The notes below the pieces were generated by a model. It did not search any database. It was not told where the DNA came from and saw only the letters and a list, made by a program, of their open reading frames with translations. The position numbers and the translations under genes are program-made. Positions 50,458 to 60,100 of a DNA stretch of 64,000 nt are shown here, piece by piece. Position 1 is the first letter of the stretch; every line of letters starts with the position of its first letter. Source of the DNA: an uncultured Bacteroides sp. (GTDB taxonomy: Bacteria; Bacteroidota; Bacteroidia; Bacteroidales; Bacteroidaceae). Location of the stretch: the NCBI GenBank assembly GCA_900551445.1, contig URWA01000013.1, positions 17,876-81,875 of the forward strand, written 5' to 3'.

Positions 50458-51966
50458 ATGGCGAAGAAAAACAATACGGCAGAGATTGGTTTTGAAAAAG
50501 AAATTTGGAAAGCGGCAGACCTGTTGCGAGGAAATCTTGATGCTTCAGAATATAAGTCTGTAGTTCTGGGACTTATTTTTCTGAAATACATCTCCGATCG
50601 ATTTGAAACGAAATACAAGGAACTGGTGGAAGAAGGTGATGGTTTTGAGGAAGACAAAGACGAATATACTTCCGAAAATATCTTCTTCGTGCCGCAGGAA
50701 GCCCGTTGGTCGGTAGTGGCAGAAGCAGCACATACCCCTGAGATTGGTACGGTGATTGACAATGCCATGCGTCTGATAGAAAAAGAGAATCCACGCCTGA
50801 AAGGTATTCTGCCCAAAAATTTTGCCCGCCCTGAGTTGGATAAGCGTAGACTGGGGGATGTGGTGGACCTTTTCACCAACATTCAGATGAAAGAACATGG
50901 CGACACGAAAGACATTCTGGGGCGTACTTACGAGTACTGCCTTTCCAAGTTTGCCGAAGCCGAAGGCAAGCTGGCCGGCGAGTTTTACACGCCGGCCTGT
51001 ATTGTCCGTACGTTGGTCGAGGTGTTGCAACCCTTTAGCGGTCGCGTGTACGACCCCTGCTGTGGGTCGGGCGGTATGTTTGTGCAGTCGGCCCGGTTTA
51101 TCAGCGAACATCAGGGCAACCTTAACAACATTTCCGTGTTCGGTCAGGACAGCAACCCCACCACGTGGAAAATGGCACAGATGAACTTGGCCATCCGAGG
51201 CATTGAAGCCGATTTGGGTAAGTTTGCTGCGGATACTTTCTTTGACGATCAGCATCCTACGTTGAAGGCCGACTATATCCTGGCCAATCCACCTTTCAAT
51301 CTGAGCGATTGGGGAGCCGATAAATTGCAGGAAGATCCGCGTTGGCGCTATGGTATTCCTCCTGCCGGTAATGCCAACTTTGCTTGGCTTCAGCACATGA
51401 TTTATCATCTCTCTCCCCGTGGGCGAATCGGTATGGTATTGGCCAACGGATCACTATCCTCCCAGTCGGGCGGTGAAGGTACGATTCGTGAAAACATCGT
51501 CAAGGCCGATTTGGTGGAAGGTATTGTGGCGATGCCCTCCCAGTTGTTCTATACCACAGGTATTCCCGTTTCGCTGTGGTTCCTCAACCGTGCCAAGAAG
51601 CAGCCGGGGAAAATTCTCTTCATCGATGCCCGCCAGATGGGAACGATGGTGACCCGCAAGCTGCGCGAGTTGGACGAAGAGAAAGACATTCAGCGTATTG
51701 CTCGCACTTTTGAAGCGTTTGAGGCAGGCACATTGGAACCTGAAAAGGGATATTGTGCCGTGGCTACACTTGATGAAGTGGCCAAGCAGGATTATATCCT
51801 CACTCCCGGCCGCTATGTGGGCATTGCAGAGACCGAGGATGACGGTGAACCGTTCCAGAAGAAAATGGCACGGCTCACTTCTGAGTTGTCTGAGATGTTT
51901 GAAAAATCGCACCAGTTGGAGGATGAGATTCGGAAACAGTTGGGGAGTATTGGGTTTAAGATTTAA
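50458..51966 (+). CDS. hsdM: Type I restriction-modification DNA methyltransferase subunit
   Basis: Encodes 502 residues. An N-terminal helical HsdM domain (about 8-140, EKEIWKAADLLRGNLDASEYKSVVLGLIFLKYISD) precedes the N6-adenine methyltransferase core: SAM-binding DPCCGSGGMFVQSARF and catalytic NPPF (277-280). A C-terminal tail for subunit contacts follows (about 440-502). It methylates adenine at the site chosen by HsdS and, with HsdR, cuts unmodified DNA. It heads the locus and is followed 19 nt later by hsdS. Confidence 0.97.
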   Translation: MAKKNNTAEIGFEKEIWKAADLLRGNLDASEYKSVVLGLIFLKYISDRFETKYKELVEEGDGFEEDKDEYTSENIFFVPQEARWSVVAEAAHTPEIGTVIDNAMRLIEKENPRLKGILPKNFARPELDKRRLGDVVDLFTNIQMKEHGDTKDILGRTYEYCLSKFAEAEGKLAGEFYTPACIVRTLVEVLQPFSGRVYDPCCGSGGMFVQSARFISEHQGNLNNISVFGQDSNPTTWKMAQMNLAIRGIEADLGKFAADTFFDDQHPTLKADYILANPPFNLSDWGADKLQEDPRWRYGIPPAGNANFAWLQHMIYHLSPRGRIGMVLANGSLSSQSGGEGTIRENIVKADLVEGIVAMPSQLFYTTGIPVSLWFLNRAKKQPGKILFIDARQMGTMVTRKLRELDEEKDIQRIARTFEAFEAGTLEPEKGYCAVATLDEVAKQDYILTPGRYVGIAETEDDGEPFQKKMARLTSELSEMFEKSHQLEDEIRKQLGSIGFKI

Positions 51967-51985
51967 TTATAATAGATTCTCATTT

Positions 51986-53248
51986 ATGAAAGAATATAAA
52001 TTATCAGATATTGCAGAAGTACAGACTGGGCCTTTTGGCAGTCAATTACATAATGAAGATTATGTTACCGTTGGAACTCCTATTGTGACAGTCGAGCATT
52101 TGGGGAATAGGAGGTTTTCCAAACAAAATCTACCATTAGTCTCTGATAATGATAAAAAAAGGCTTACTAAATACTTTCTACAGGTGGGTGACATAGTATT
52201 CAGTCGCGTTGGTTCTGTTGATAGATGTTCATATGTGACTTCAGATGAAAATGGCTGGCTTTTTTCTGGTAGATGTTTGCGTGTTAGATGCTACAATAAT
52301 TGCTATCCATTATTTCTATATTATTATTTCTGTAATGAGTCTATTAAACAATACATCAAAAGTATAGCAGTTGGCGCGACTATGCCTTCGATTAACACCA
52401 AATTAATGGCTGATATACCTGTTTTACTACCAAATATAAATCAACAGAAATGTATTGCGGATATTCTTTCCTCTCTCGACGATAAGATTGAACAAAATCG
52501 CCGCATAAATGAAAATTTAGAGCAGCAGGCACAAGCATTATTTAAGTCTTGGTTTGTAGATTTTGAGCCATTTAAGGATGGCAAGTTCGTGGATTCTGAG
52601 TTTGGAAAGGTTCCGGAAGGATGGAAGGTTGTACATGCGGATGAAGTATTTGATATCAATATAGGGAAGACTCCACCGAGAAAAGAAAGTATTTGGTTTT
52701 CTAATTCTGAAAATTCTAATATTAAATGGGTTTCCATATCTGATATGGGAAATTGTGGTACGTTTATAGGTAATTCAAGAGAATATCTGACACAGGATGC
52801 AATAAAAAAATTTAATATTATTATTGTGCCTAAAGATACAATATTGCTAAGTTTTAAATTAACTATTGGACGAGTTGCTATTGCTAAAAAAATGTTAACA
52901 ACCAATGAGGCTATAGCGAGGTTTTATTTGCCATATTCTCAATATCGTGAATTTACATATCTAACTTTAAAGAATTATGATTACTCTAAATTAGGAAGTA
53001 CTTCATCTATAGCTACAGCAGTTAATTCGAAAATTATTAAAGGCATGAAGATTCTGCTTCCAACCAATGAACGTATTAAAAACTTTAGTACTATTGTTAA
53101 ACCTATTTTTGATTTGATGGAATCGTATTCAAATGAAATAGATAGTTTATCAGAACTTCGCGATACCCTTCTTCCCCGACTCATGTCCGGTGAACTTAAA
53201 ATTACTGATATAGTTGACATGAACTTGAGTGACTATAAGTATTATTAA
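51986..53248 (+). CDS. hsdS: Type I restriction-modification specificity subunit
   Basis: Encodes 420 residues from the ATG at 51986 (MKEYKLSDIAEVQTGPFGSQL); the frame is open into hsdM, but that part is an out-of-frame overlap. It has two target recognition domains (about 1-150 and 205-360), each followed by a coiled-coil spacer (SSLDDKIEQNRRINENLEQQAQALFKSW and ATAV...EIDSLSELRDTLLPRLMSG). The TRDs set the two halves of the DNA target. The base composition is much more AT-rich than hsdM, common for exchangeable hsdS genes. No second hsdS fragment or recombinase gene for shuffling was seen in the window. Confidence 0.95.
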   Translation: MKEYKLSDIAEVQTGPFGSQLHNEDYVTVGTPIVTVEHLGNRRFSKQNLPLVSDNDKKRLTKYFLQVGDIVFSRVGSVDRCSYVTSDENGWLFSGRCLRVRCYNNCYPLFLYYYFCNESIKQYIKSIAVGATMPSINTKLMADIPVLLPNINQQKCIADILSSLDDKIEQNRRINENLEQQAQALFKSWFVDFEPFKDGKFVDSEFGKVPEGWKVVHADEVFDINIGKTPPRKESIWFSNSENSNIKWVSISDMGNCGTFIGNSREYLTQDAIKKFNIIIVPKDTILLSFKLTIGRVAIAKKMLTTNEAIARFYLPYSQYREFTYLTLKNYDYSKLGSTSSIATAVNSKIIKGMKILLPTNERIKNFSTIVKPIFDLMESYSNEIDSLSELRDTLLPRLMSGELKITDIVDMNLSDYKYY

Positions 53249-53274
53249 ATAACTAGTATAAAATCTGTCTGATA

Positions 53275-54054
53275 ATGAATAACGTTTTAACACCTTATAT
53301 AATACAAACAATCATAATCTGTTGTACAATTATCATTGTTGCAGCTATCGGTGTTTCTGCATATCGAGTACATCAAAAGCAACCGAGAAGTTGGGGGTTT
53401 TACATATACTATGCAAGTATTTTGACTTTGCTCGGTATTGTAGTATTCTCAAATGCTTTTTATGGGAATAGAAATGTTTTGGATTTTGTTTCATTAGCAT
53501 CAGCTCTGATATCTATAATACTGGCTGTGGTTACAATTTTATATTCTTTTTATAGTAATAGTCAGTCTGCAGGTCAAGTAGAAATTTTAAATAATGCTGC
53601 AAAAAGTGTAGAAGAGGCTACATTGTCGTATTCGGAATCTGCAGAGAGTTTACAAGAAAATATTAGTAAGATTATTGCAGCTGTAAATCGAGTTGAAGAG
53701 AAAACTGATAGAATTATCGATATGACATTAGGTTCTGTTTCTGGGGCTAATAATCATCTCATAAATTTTGACTTGGAAGCTTATATCAAAGGATATGTTG
53801 ATTTGGCCTCTCCTGTGGGGGTCGTGGCGATGTATGCATGTATAAAATCTAAAGACGCGAATAAGGATTGGAATTTGGATTTATTTACAAGTGAAAACAA
53901 TCAATTTTATTGTAGCGGTTTTCTTATATCTACTACAAGTGCTGGATTTATAACACTAACTATTGACTTCAGTAATGGCAATGTGTCAGTCTCTAATTAC
54001 GTAGAAATAATAAAAAAATATTTTCTCAAAGATAAATACATCTGTTTTTGCTGA
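53275..54054 (+). CDS. Membrane/coiled-coil protein of unknown function, probable 3' frameshift
   Basis: Encodes 259 residues as read. Three TM segments (about 8-29, 43-61 and 70-92) are followed by a coiled-coil stretch (about 100-155, KSVEEATLSYSESAESLQENISKIIAAVNRVEEKTDRI) and a C-terminal domain of about 100 residues (from HLINFDLEAYIKGYVDLASPVGVVAMYACI). No family was recognised. The frame stops at 54054 (...KYICFC). In the +1 frame, however, reading continues from the A7 tract at 54012-54018 to a stop at 54107-54109, adding about 30 plausible residues (NIFSKINTSVFADDLQ...). One extra A, in the strain or in the assembly, would explain this. It sits between hsdS and the FRG gene; an anti-phage role is inference from position. 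Confidence 0.7.
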   Translation: MNNVLTPYIIQTIIICCTIIIVAAIGVSAYRVHQKQPRSWGFYIYYASILTLLGIVVFSNAFYGNRNVLDFVSLASALISIILAVVTILYSFYSNSQSAGQVEILNNAAKSVEEATLSYSESAESLQENISKIIAAVNRVEEKTDRIIDMTLGSVSGANNHLINFDLEAYIKGYVDLASPVGVVAMYACIKSKDANKDWNLDLFTSENNQFYCSGFLISTTSAGFITLTIDFSNGNVSVSNYVEIIKKYFLKDKYICFC

Positions 54055-54155
54055 TGATTTACAAAATGTAAAGAATAATATTGACCGTTACTTTGAAAAC
54101 GCTCAATAATAAACGAGCATAAAATTGAACTAAAAGCTATTTTGTATAGTCGAAT

Positions 54156-55355
54156 ATGAAAACCAATGATGATAACATATTGAACGGTGATAGTATATCC
54201 ATTTCTTCTCTGTCAGAATACACAGACGCTATCACTTCAATCAGAAATAATATTATTGAAGATGGCAAATCTGAAACGCTGTTCTTTCGTGGGCAAAGTA
54301 ATAAATCATGGGATATAAGACCAAGTATTTTTAGAGATTCCTTAATCTCTGTAGAACATAAGATTATACAAACTGCAACTGCTCGAGTTCCGCAAGAGTT
54401 TCGGGAATGTTCATCTGCTTTCGAAGAATTAACCAAATTGCAACATTATGGTTTGCCTACACGATTGTTGGATATCACAATGAATCCTTTAGTCGCTTTA
54501 TATTTCGCATGTTTACCTACTGCAAAAGTTAAAGATAAAGAAGGAAATGAGGTCTATCCTGATGGTATTGTTTATATCTGTACAGGATATGAGGAACATG
54601 AAAAATCGTATAAAGCTAAAATATTATCTGAGATTACTAAAATAGGCTTTGATGGAGATTTTACTCTAAAGGATTTGAGAACAAGTCTTGGAATAAATAA
54701 AGATATTGATCCAGAGTCTTTTATAAAATTGATACAAGATACAATTTTTGTAATGCCAAGTTATAGTAACTCTAGATTAATACGGCAAAGTGGAGCTTTC
54801 CTCATTTCTGGGGTAATTAATGTTATAGTAGATGAACATGATTTGTGGAACAGCAAGGTTGCTAAAAGCGTGAAGAATTTGAATCAAGAAATTGATAAAA
54901 AACATATAATCATACCTCAGGATTCAAAAGAAAAGCTTTTGGATGAATTGGACTTTTTTAATATTAACGAAAGTACACTATTTCCTGAATTGGAGCATCA
55001 AATGTCTCATATCAAAAAAGTTGGGGCAAAATGGGTGAAGACAGAAAATCCTTCATTTATAAAATATGAATCAGACACGATTGTTTCACATTCTATTACA
55101 GAGAATGTAACTAAAAAGATAAAAGAAGAAGACGTAGTTAAAATCTTTAATAAATTGGGAATCCCTAAGTTATATAGGCCCGCTTTACTTAAAGTCATCT
55201 TCGAAATTCAACAATATCCAGATTGGAATCAGAAAATAAATACTTATAATGAATTAATAAAGGGGTTGAAACATATTCTAAAAGACTTCGATAAAAATAG
55301 ATCAAGAACTCTTGCAATACAAATGGCTGACAGATTGATTTCAGTAAGCCAATAA
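54156..55355 (+). CDS. FRG-domain protein
   Basis: Encodes 399 residues. The N-terminal FRG domain (about 15-260) is named for its FRG triplet, here LFFRGQSNKSWDIRPSIFR (FRGQ at 44-47), followed by ELTKLQHYGLPTRLLDITMNPLVALYFAC and RLIRQSGAFLISG. The C-terminal region (about 270-399) is helical and charged, without a known domain. FRG proteins are common in bacterial defence loci and phages, and some are predicted to resemble ADP-ribosyltransferases; the activity here is unknown. It is AT-rich, like hsdS and the gene upstream. A remnant of an hsdR start begins directly after its stop codon. Confidence 0.88.
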   Translation: MKTNDDNILNGDSISISSLSEYTDAITSIRNNIIEDGKSETLFFRGQSNKSWDIRPSIFRDSLISVEHKIIQTATARVPQEFRECSSAFEELTKLQHYGLPTRLLDITMNPLVALYFACLPTAKVKDKEGNEVYPDGIVYICTGYEEHEKSYKAKILSEITKIGFDGDFTLKDLRTSLGINKDIDPESFIKLIQDTIFVMPSYSNSRLIRQSGAFLISGVINVIVDEHDLWNSKVAKSVKNLNQEIDKKHIIIPQDSKEKLLDELDFFNINESTLFPELEHQMSHIKKVGAKWVKTENPSFIKYESDTIVSHSITENVTKKIKEEDVVKIFNKLGIPKLYRPALLKVIFEIQQYPDWNQKINTYNELIKGLKHILKDFDKNRSRTLAIQMADRLISVSQ

Positions 55356-55380
55356 CCATGTCATTCACAGAAAATTACTA
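55356..55380 (+). repeat. Degenerate copy of the hsdR start (direct repeat, left copy)
   Basis: CCATGTCATTCACAGAA then AATTAC, compared with CCATGTCATTCACGGAAGAT then AATTAC at 57129-57153 where hsdR begins. The first 13 bases are identical, then one substitution, a 3-nt gap and six identical bases. Translated it reads MSFTENY against MSFTEDNY of HsdR. The two copies bracket the AAA-DUF4276 gene pair. It is best read as a leftover 5' end of an ancestral hsdR. Confidence 0.7.
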
Positions 55381-55386
55381 TCTTTG
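55379..55386 (+). promoter_or_regulatory. -7 box of the AAA ATPase gene
   Basis: TATCTTTG, exact TAnnTTTG, 29 nt before the ATG; it lies in the short palindrome CTATC-TTTGC-GATAG (55378-55392). It suggests the AAA-DUF4276 pair can be transcribed independently of the hsd genes. Confidence 0.5.
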
Positions 55387-55415
55387 CGATAGTCACTTCC
55401 CAATAACATCAAATT

Positions 55416-56471
55416 ATGGACAAAATAGAAATAAAAGGATATAAGTCTTTCCGGAATCTGACACTCGATTTGCTTCCCATCAATATATTGATAGGTTCGA
55501 ACGGATCGGGAAAAAGCAACTTCCTGTCCTTCTTCGAGTTCTTGAATCGATTGTACGAACAAAAACTTACGGAATATGTGGCGCTGGGAGGAGGCATAGA
55601 CAAATACTTCTTTCAGGGCAGCAAGATTACGGATACGATTTACGCCACGATTTATTTCAAAGATAATTTCTATTCATTTGAACTGAAAGAGGGAGACAAC
55701 AGATTTGTTTTCTCCAAAGAGAAGCTGGGGTACCACGATTCATCTTTTGATATAGCCAGTTTTGGGAATGAAGCCAATATCAAGTCGTATAACGGACTGT
55801 CAAGAGGTGAATACATCAAGAAATATTTGTCTGAGATAAAGAAATATCATTTCCATGACACAGGCAAAAGCTCCCCGTTCACCAAAGAAAGTCATATTGT
55901 GAACGATGTTTATTACCTGTATGAGAAGGGGGAAAATCTGGCGGCTTTTCTGTATGGCATCCGAGAGAACTCTCCCATTGTCTACAAACGGATTGTACGT
56001 GTCATTCAAAGCATTGCTCCTTATTTCAGTGATTTCTATTTCAACGTAAGTGCAGCCGATACGGTTCGCCTGCAATGGACAGATAAATTCAGCTCGACCA
56101 TTTATGGGCCAACGGACCTCTCCGATGGTACAGTACGCTTCATTGCATTGACAACGCTGTTCTTGCAACCCGTTCCACCAAAGGTCATTATCATTGACGA
56201 GCCTGAACTGGGATTGCACCCCCTGGCTATTCAGAAACTAGCCGGACTGATAAAATCGGTTGCAGGCAGAGGGACACAAGTCATTATAGCGACTCAAAGC
56301 GCGGATTTGATTACTAATTTTGATGCCGAAAATGTGATTACTGTTAATCAGACTGAAGGAGTTTCGGTGATGGAAAGGTTGAAACCTGAAAGTCTGGAAT
56401 CTTGGCTGGAGGATTATACACTGGGCGACTTGTGGAAACAAAATATCCTGAAAGGAGGGCAGCCGAGATGA
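55416..56471 (+). CDS. AAA family (ABC/RecF-like) ATPase of a two-gene defence pair
   Basis: Encodes 351 residues. Walker A GSNGSGKS (27-34) near the N-terminus, after MDKIEIKGYKSFRNLTLDLLPINI as in AAA_21/OLD-like and RecF-like ATPases. An insertion domain follows (about 50-230). The C-terminal half has the signature-like LSDGTVRFIALTTLFLQP, Walker B VIIIDEPELGLHP and the downstream IIATQSADL. The stop codon overlaps the next gene's start (ATGA at 56468-56471), so ATPase and DUF4276 protein are translationally coupled. ATPases of this type paired with a Toprim-like partner occur in defence systems such as OLD and PARIS; the same role is inferred here. Confidence 0.9.
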   Translation: MDKIEIKGYKSFRNLTLDLLPINILIGSNGSGKSNFLSFFEFLNRLYEQKLTEYVALGGGIDKYFFQGSKITDTIYATIYFKDNFYSFELKEGDNRFVFSKEKLGYHDSSFDIASFGNEANIKSYNGLSRGEYIKKYLSEIKKYHFHDTGKSSPFTKESHIVNDVYYLYEKGENLAAFLYGIRENSPIVYKRIVRVIQSIAPYFSDFYFNVSAADTVRLQWTDKFSSTIYGPTDLSDGTVRFIALTTLFLQPVPPKVIIIDEPELGLHPLAIQKLAGLIKSVAGRGTQVIIATQSADLITNFDAENVITVNQTEGVSVMERLKPESLESWLEDYTLGDLWKQNILKGGQPR

Positions 56472-57118
56472 AAAGATTGATTATCATTTGTGAAGGTGCT
56501 ACGGAACAGGCGTTCTGCAATGACGTGCTTCGTGATTATTTCTTGACCAAGGATATTTTGATTGAAGCGCCTACCATCAAACATTCGAACGGTGGTATTG
56601 TAGCATGGGATACTCTCAAGAAGCAGATTATCAGGCACCTGAATGAAGGGAATTGCACTGTTTCCTTGCTTGTGGATTATTACCGCATCCGTGATTCCTA
56701 TCATTTCCCGGGATGGATGGAAAGCAAGGGAATAACTAGCCTGTACGACCGGATGCATTTTCTGTTTGGGCAGATGGCATTGGATATGGATGAAAAACAA
56801 CGACAAAAGTTTATCCCTTATATTCAACTGCATGAATTTGAGGGGTTGTTGTTCAGCGATATTTCTGTATTTCCCAGAAACTTTACAAAAGAGCAACTTG
56901 ATTTTCCGCAGTTGGAACGTGCGGTAAATGATTTCAATACTCCGGAAGAAATCAACAACAGTCCTGCCACAGCACCTTCGGAACGACTGAAAAAAGCCAT
57001 TAACGGATATGATAAAGTGACGGATGGAGCTTTCTTGGCTTTAGAAATAGGACTGGAGACTATCAGAAAGAAATGTATTCTATTCAACGAATGGATTGAA
57101 CGGTTGGAAACTTGTTAA
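56468..57118 (+). CDS. DUF4276 (Toprim-like) protein, partner of the AAA ATPase
   Basis: Encodes 216 residues from the ATG at 56468, which overlaps the ATPase stop codon; the open frame further upstream is inside the ATPase gene. The acidic motifs of DUF4276 are present: CEGATEQAF near the N-terminus (E-x-x-x-E), SLLVDYYRIRDSYHFPG (about 64-80), and HEFEGLLFSD (about 121-130). These suit a metal-binding Toprim-type fold as found in OLD-family nucleases. A nuclease effector switched on by the ATPase is a reasonable hypothesis. The gene ends 12 nt before hsdR. Confidence 0.85.
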   Translation: MKRLIIICEGATEQAFCNDVLRDYFLTKDILIEAPTIKHSNGGIVAWDTLKKQIIRHLNEGNCTVSLLVDYYRIRDSYHFPGWMESKGITSLYDRMHFLFGQMALDMDEKQRQKFIPYIQLHEFEGLLFSDISVFPRNFTKEQLDFPQLERAVNDFNTPEEINNSPATAPSERLKKAINGYDKVTDGAFLALEIGLETIRKKCILFNEWIERLETC

Positions 57119-57128
57119 AACGGATGCG

Positions 57129-57153
57129 CCATGTCATTCACGGAAGATAATTA
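57129..57153 (+). repeat. hsdR start region (direct repeat, right copy)
   Basis: Bases -2 to +23 of hsdR; they match the degenerate copy at 55356-55380, apart from one substitution and a 3-nt gap. Confidence 0.7.
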
Positions 57154-60100
57154 CGAAAAAGCGTTGATAGCCCTTTTCGAACAGATGGGTTACCAGCATT
57201 TGTATGGGCCTGATATTGAGCGAGATTACTATGTACCATTTTATGAAGAGCAGCTGTTGACAAGTCTCGGCAATCTGAACAGAGGAAAGCCGCGGGCTGC
57301 CATACAGGAAGCGATAGCCAAACTGAAGGATATAGACACAGGAAGTCTGACTCAGAAGAACGAACTGTTCATGGACTATTTACAACACGGCATTGAGGTG
57401 TCGTACTTCGATGGAAAGGAGCAGCGCAACGACTTGGTGTATCTGATAGACTATGACCATACAGAACGAAATGATTTTCAGATTGTCAATCAATGGACAT
57501 TTGTGGAACATTCGGAGAAACGGGCTGACCTTATTGTGTTTGTCAACGGACTGCCTCTGGTAGTGATGGAACTGAAATCACCTTCGAGGGAGGAAACGGA
57601 TGCCTCGGAGGCTTATCGGCAACTGCGCAACTACATGCAGGAGATTCCTTCGCTGTTCGTCTACAATGTGTTCTGTGTGATGAGTGACATGGCCTGCTCG
57701 AAAGCTGGAACCATTACCAGCAAGGAAGATCGTTACATGGAATGGAAAACCAAGGACGGAGATTATGAAAGTACGGATTTTGCGGACTATGATACGTTTG
57801 TTGAAGGGATTTTCCAACGTGAACGGCTGCTGGACATCATTCGGAATTTTGTCTGCTTTTCAAAAGATGAAGCAGGGGCAGCTAAAATACTGGCGGCCTA
57901 TCATCAGTATTTTGCCGTGAAGAAAGCCATCGAACGGACCAAAATTGCGGTGCAGAATGACGGTAAGATTGGAGTTTTCTGGCACACCCAAGGTAGTGGA
58001 AAATCCTTGTCGATGGTGTTTTATGCTCATCTGTTGCAAAACGAATTGTCGCAACCTACCATCGTGGTGATTACTGACCGTAATGACCTTGACGACCAGC
58101 TTTATACACAGTTTGCCAAATGCAAAGATTTTTTGCGTCAGGAACCTGTACAAGCCAAAAGTCGTGAAGACTTGAAATCGCTGTTGGCAGGGCGTGAAGC
58201 TAACGGTATCATTTTCACCACCATGCAGAAGTTTGAAGAGTCGTCCGAACCGCTTTCTCTCCGAAAAAACATTGTGGTGATGACCGATGAGGCGCATCGT
58301 GGGCAATACGGTTTTGAAGAAAAGATTCGGATGACGAGAAACAAGAAAGGGGAAGAAGTAGCCAAACGGGTTATAGGTACTGCTCGGATTATTCACGATT
58401 GTTTGCCCAATGCCTCGTACATCGGCTTTACAGGTACGCCTATTTCTACAAAAGACAGGGATACGGTAGAAGTGTTCGGCAACTATATTGATGTCTACGA
58501 CATGACACAGGCGGTGGCCGATGGAGCTACATGTCCTGTCTATTACGAATCGCGTGTGATCAATCTGAATTTGGATGAAGCGACCCTGAAAGCCATTGAT
58601 GATGAATATGAACTGTTGGCCGACGAAGGGGCTACGGAGGAACAGATAGAGAAGAGCAAAAAGGAGATGTCGCATCTGGAAGAAATTCTAGGTGCCCCTG
58701 CTACTATTGATTCTTTGTGCCGTGATATATTGAAACATTACGAAGAAAACCGGCAATATGAGCTGACGGGCAAAGCTATGATTGTGGCTTATTCGCGCAC
58801 GATAGCCATGCGCATTTATAATAAATTGCTGGAACTGCGTCCCGATTGGGGAGAAAAAGTGAAGGTGGTGATGACGGCCAGCAACAAAGATCCTGAAGAA
58901 TGGCATGCCATCATAGGCAACAAACAATACAAAAAAGAACTGGCCAAGCGCTTCAAGGATAATGAGGACCCGATGAAGATTGCCATTGTGGTGGATATGT
59001 GGCTGACAGGATTTGATGTGCCGTCGCTGGCTACCATGTATGTGTACAAGCCTATGAGTGGGCACAACTTGATGCAGGCTATTGCACGTGTGAACCGTGT
59101 ATTCAACGGTAAGGCGGGTGGATTGGTTGTGGATTATATCGGCATAGCCAAGGCTTTAAAGGAAGCTATGCATGATTACACCCGGCGTGACCGTAAAAAC
59201 TTTGGTAATCCTGACATTAAAGAAACGGCTTTGCTCAAATTTAAGGAGAAGTTGGAAATATGTCAGGATTTGTTTCATGGCTACGATTACAGCCGTTTCC
59301 GTACAGCATCAGATGCAGAGTGTGCCCAAATCATAAAAGGGGGTGTAAACTTTATCCTATCGGCTGAAAAGCAGGAGCAGCAACAGTTATTCTTGAAAGA
59401 AGCGATGTTGTTGCACAACTCTATTACGTTGTGCCGTAGTTTGCTGGATGAACCGCAACGCTATGAAGCTGCATTTTTTGAAACCGTCCGTACCTTACTT
59501 TCACGGATGACAGGAAAAGGAAAAGTGTCTAAACGTGAAATCAATGCGCGTATTGGTGAGTTGCTCAAGCAAAGTGTCAAGAGTGATGGCGTAATCAATC
59601 TTTTCTCGGATGTCAAAGCGGAATTTTCCTTGTTCGATGCCACATTCTTGGAGGAGGTTTCCAAGATGAAAGAGAAGAATATTGCAGTCGAATTATTGAA
59701 AAGGCTCTTGGCCGAACGGGTTTCCTTGTATCAAAAAACAAATATCGTGCAGGCAGAAAAATTCTCAGACCTGCTGAATCGTTCTTTATCGAACTACCTG
59801 AAAGGGCTGCTGACCAACGAGGAAGTGATACAAGAGCTCTTGACACTGGCAAAGGAAATTTCCTCGTCCGAATCGGCAGGGAATGATTTGGGACTTACGA
59901 GGGAGGAGAAATCTTTTTACGATGCCTTGACAAAGCCACAGGCTGTGCAGGATGTCTATACCAACGAGCAACTGGTGGCCATGACCAAAGAATTGACGGA
60001 AATTCTTCGCCAAAACCGTACGATAGACTGGCAGAAGAAGGAGTCGGCCCGTGCGGGTATGCGTAAAATGGTGAAACGGCTGTTGAAGAAATACCACTAT

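Noticed and set aside
51698..51985. Longer hsdS start inside hsdM
   Set aside because: The upstream part overlaps hsdM in another frame, shows no HsdS similarity and lacks a promoter; the ATG at 51986 gives the standard HsdS N-terminus.
51986..53248. Invertible hsdS (phase-variable specificity)
   Set aside because: No second hsdS fragment, inverted repeats or recombinase gene were found in the window.
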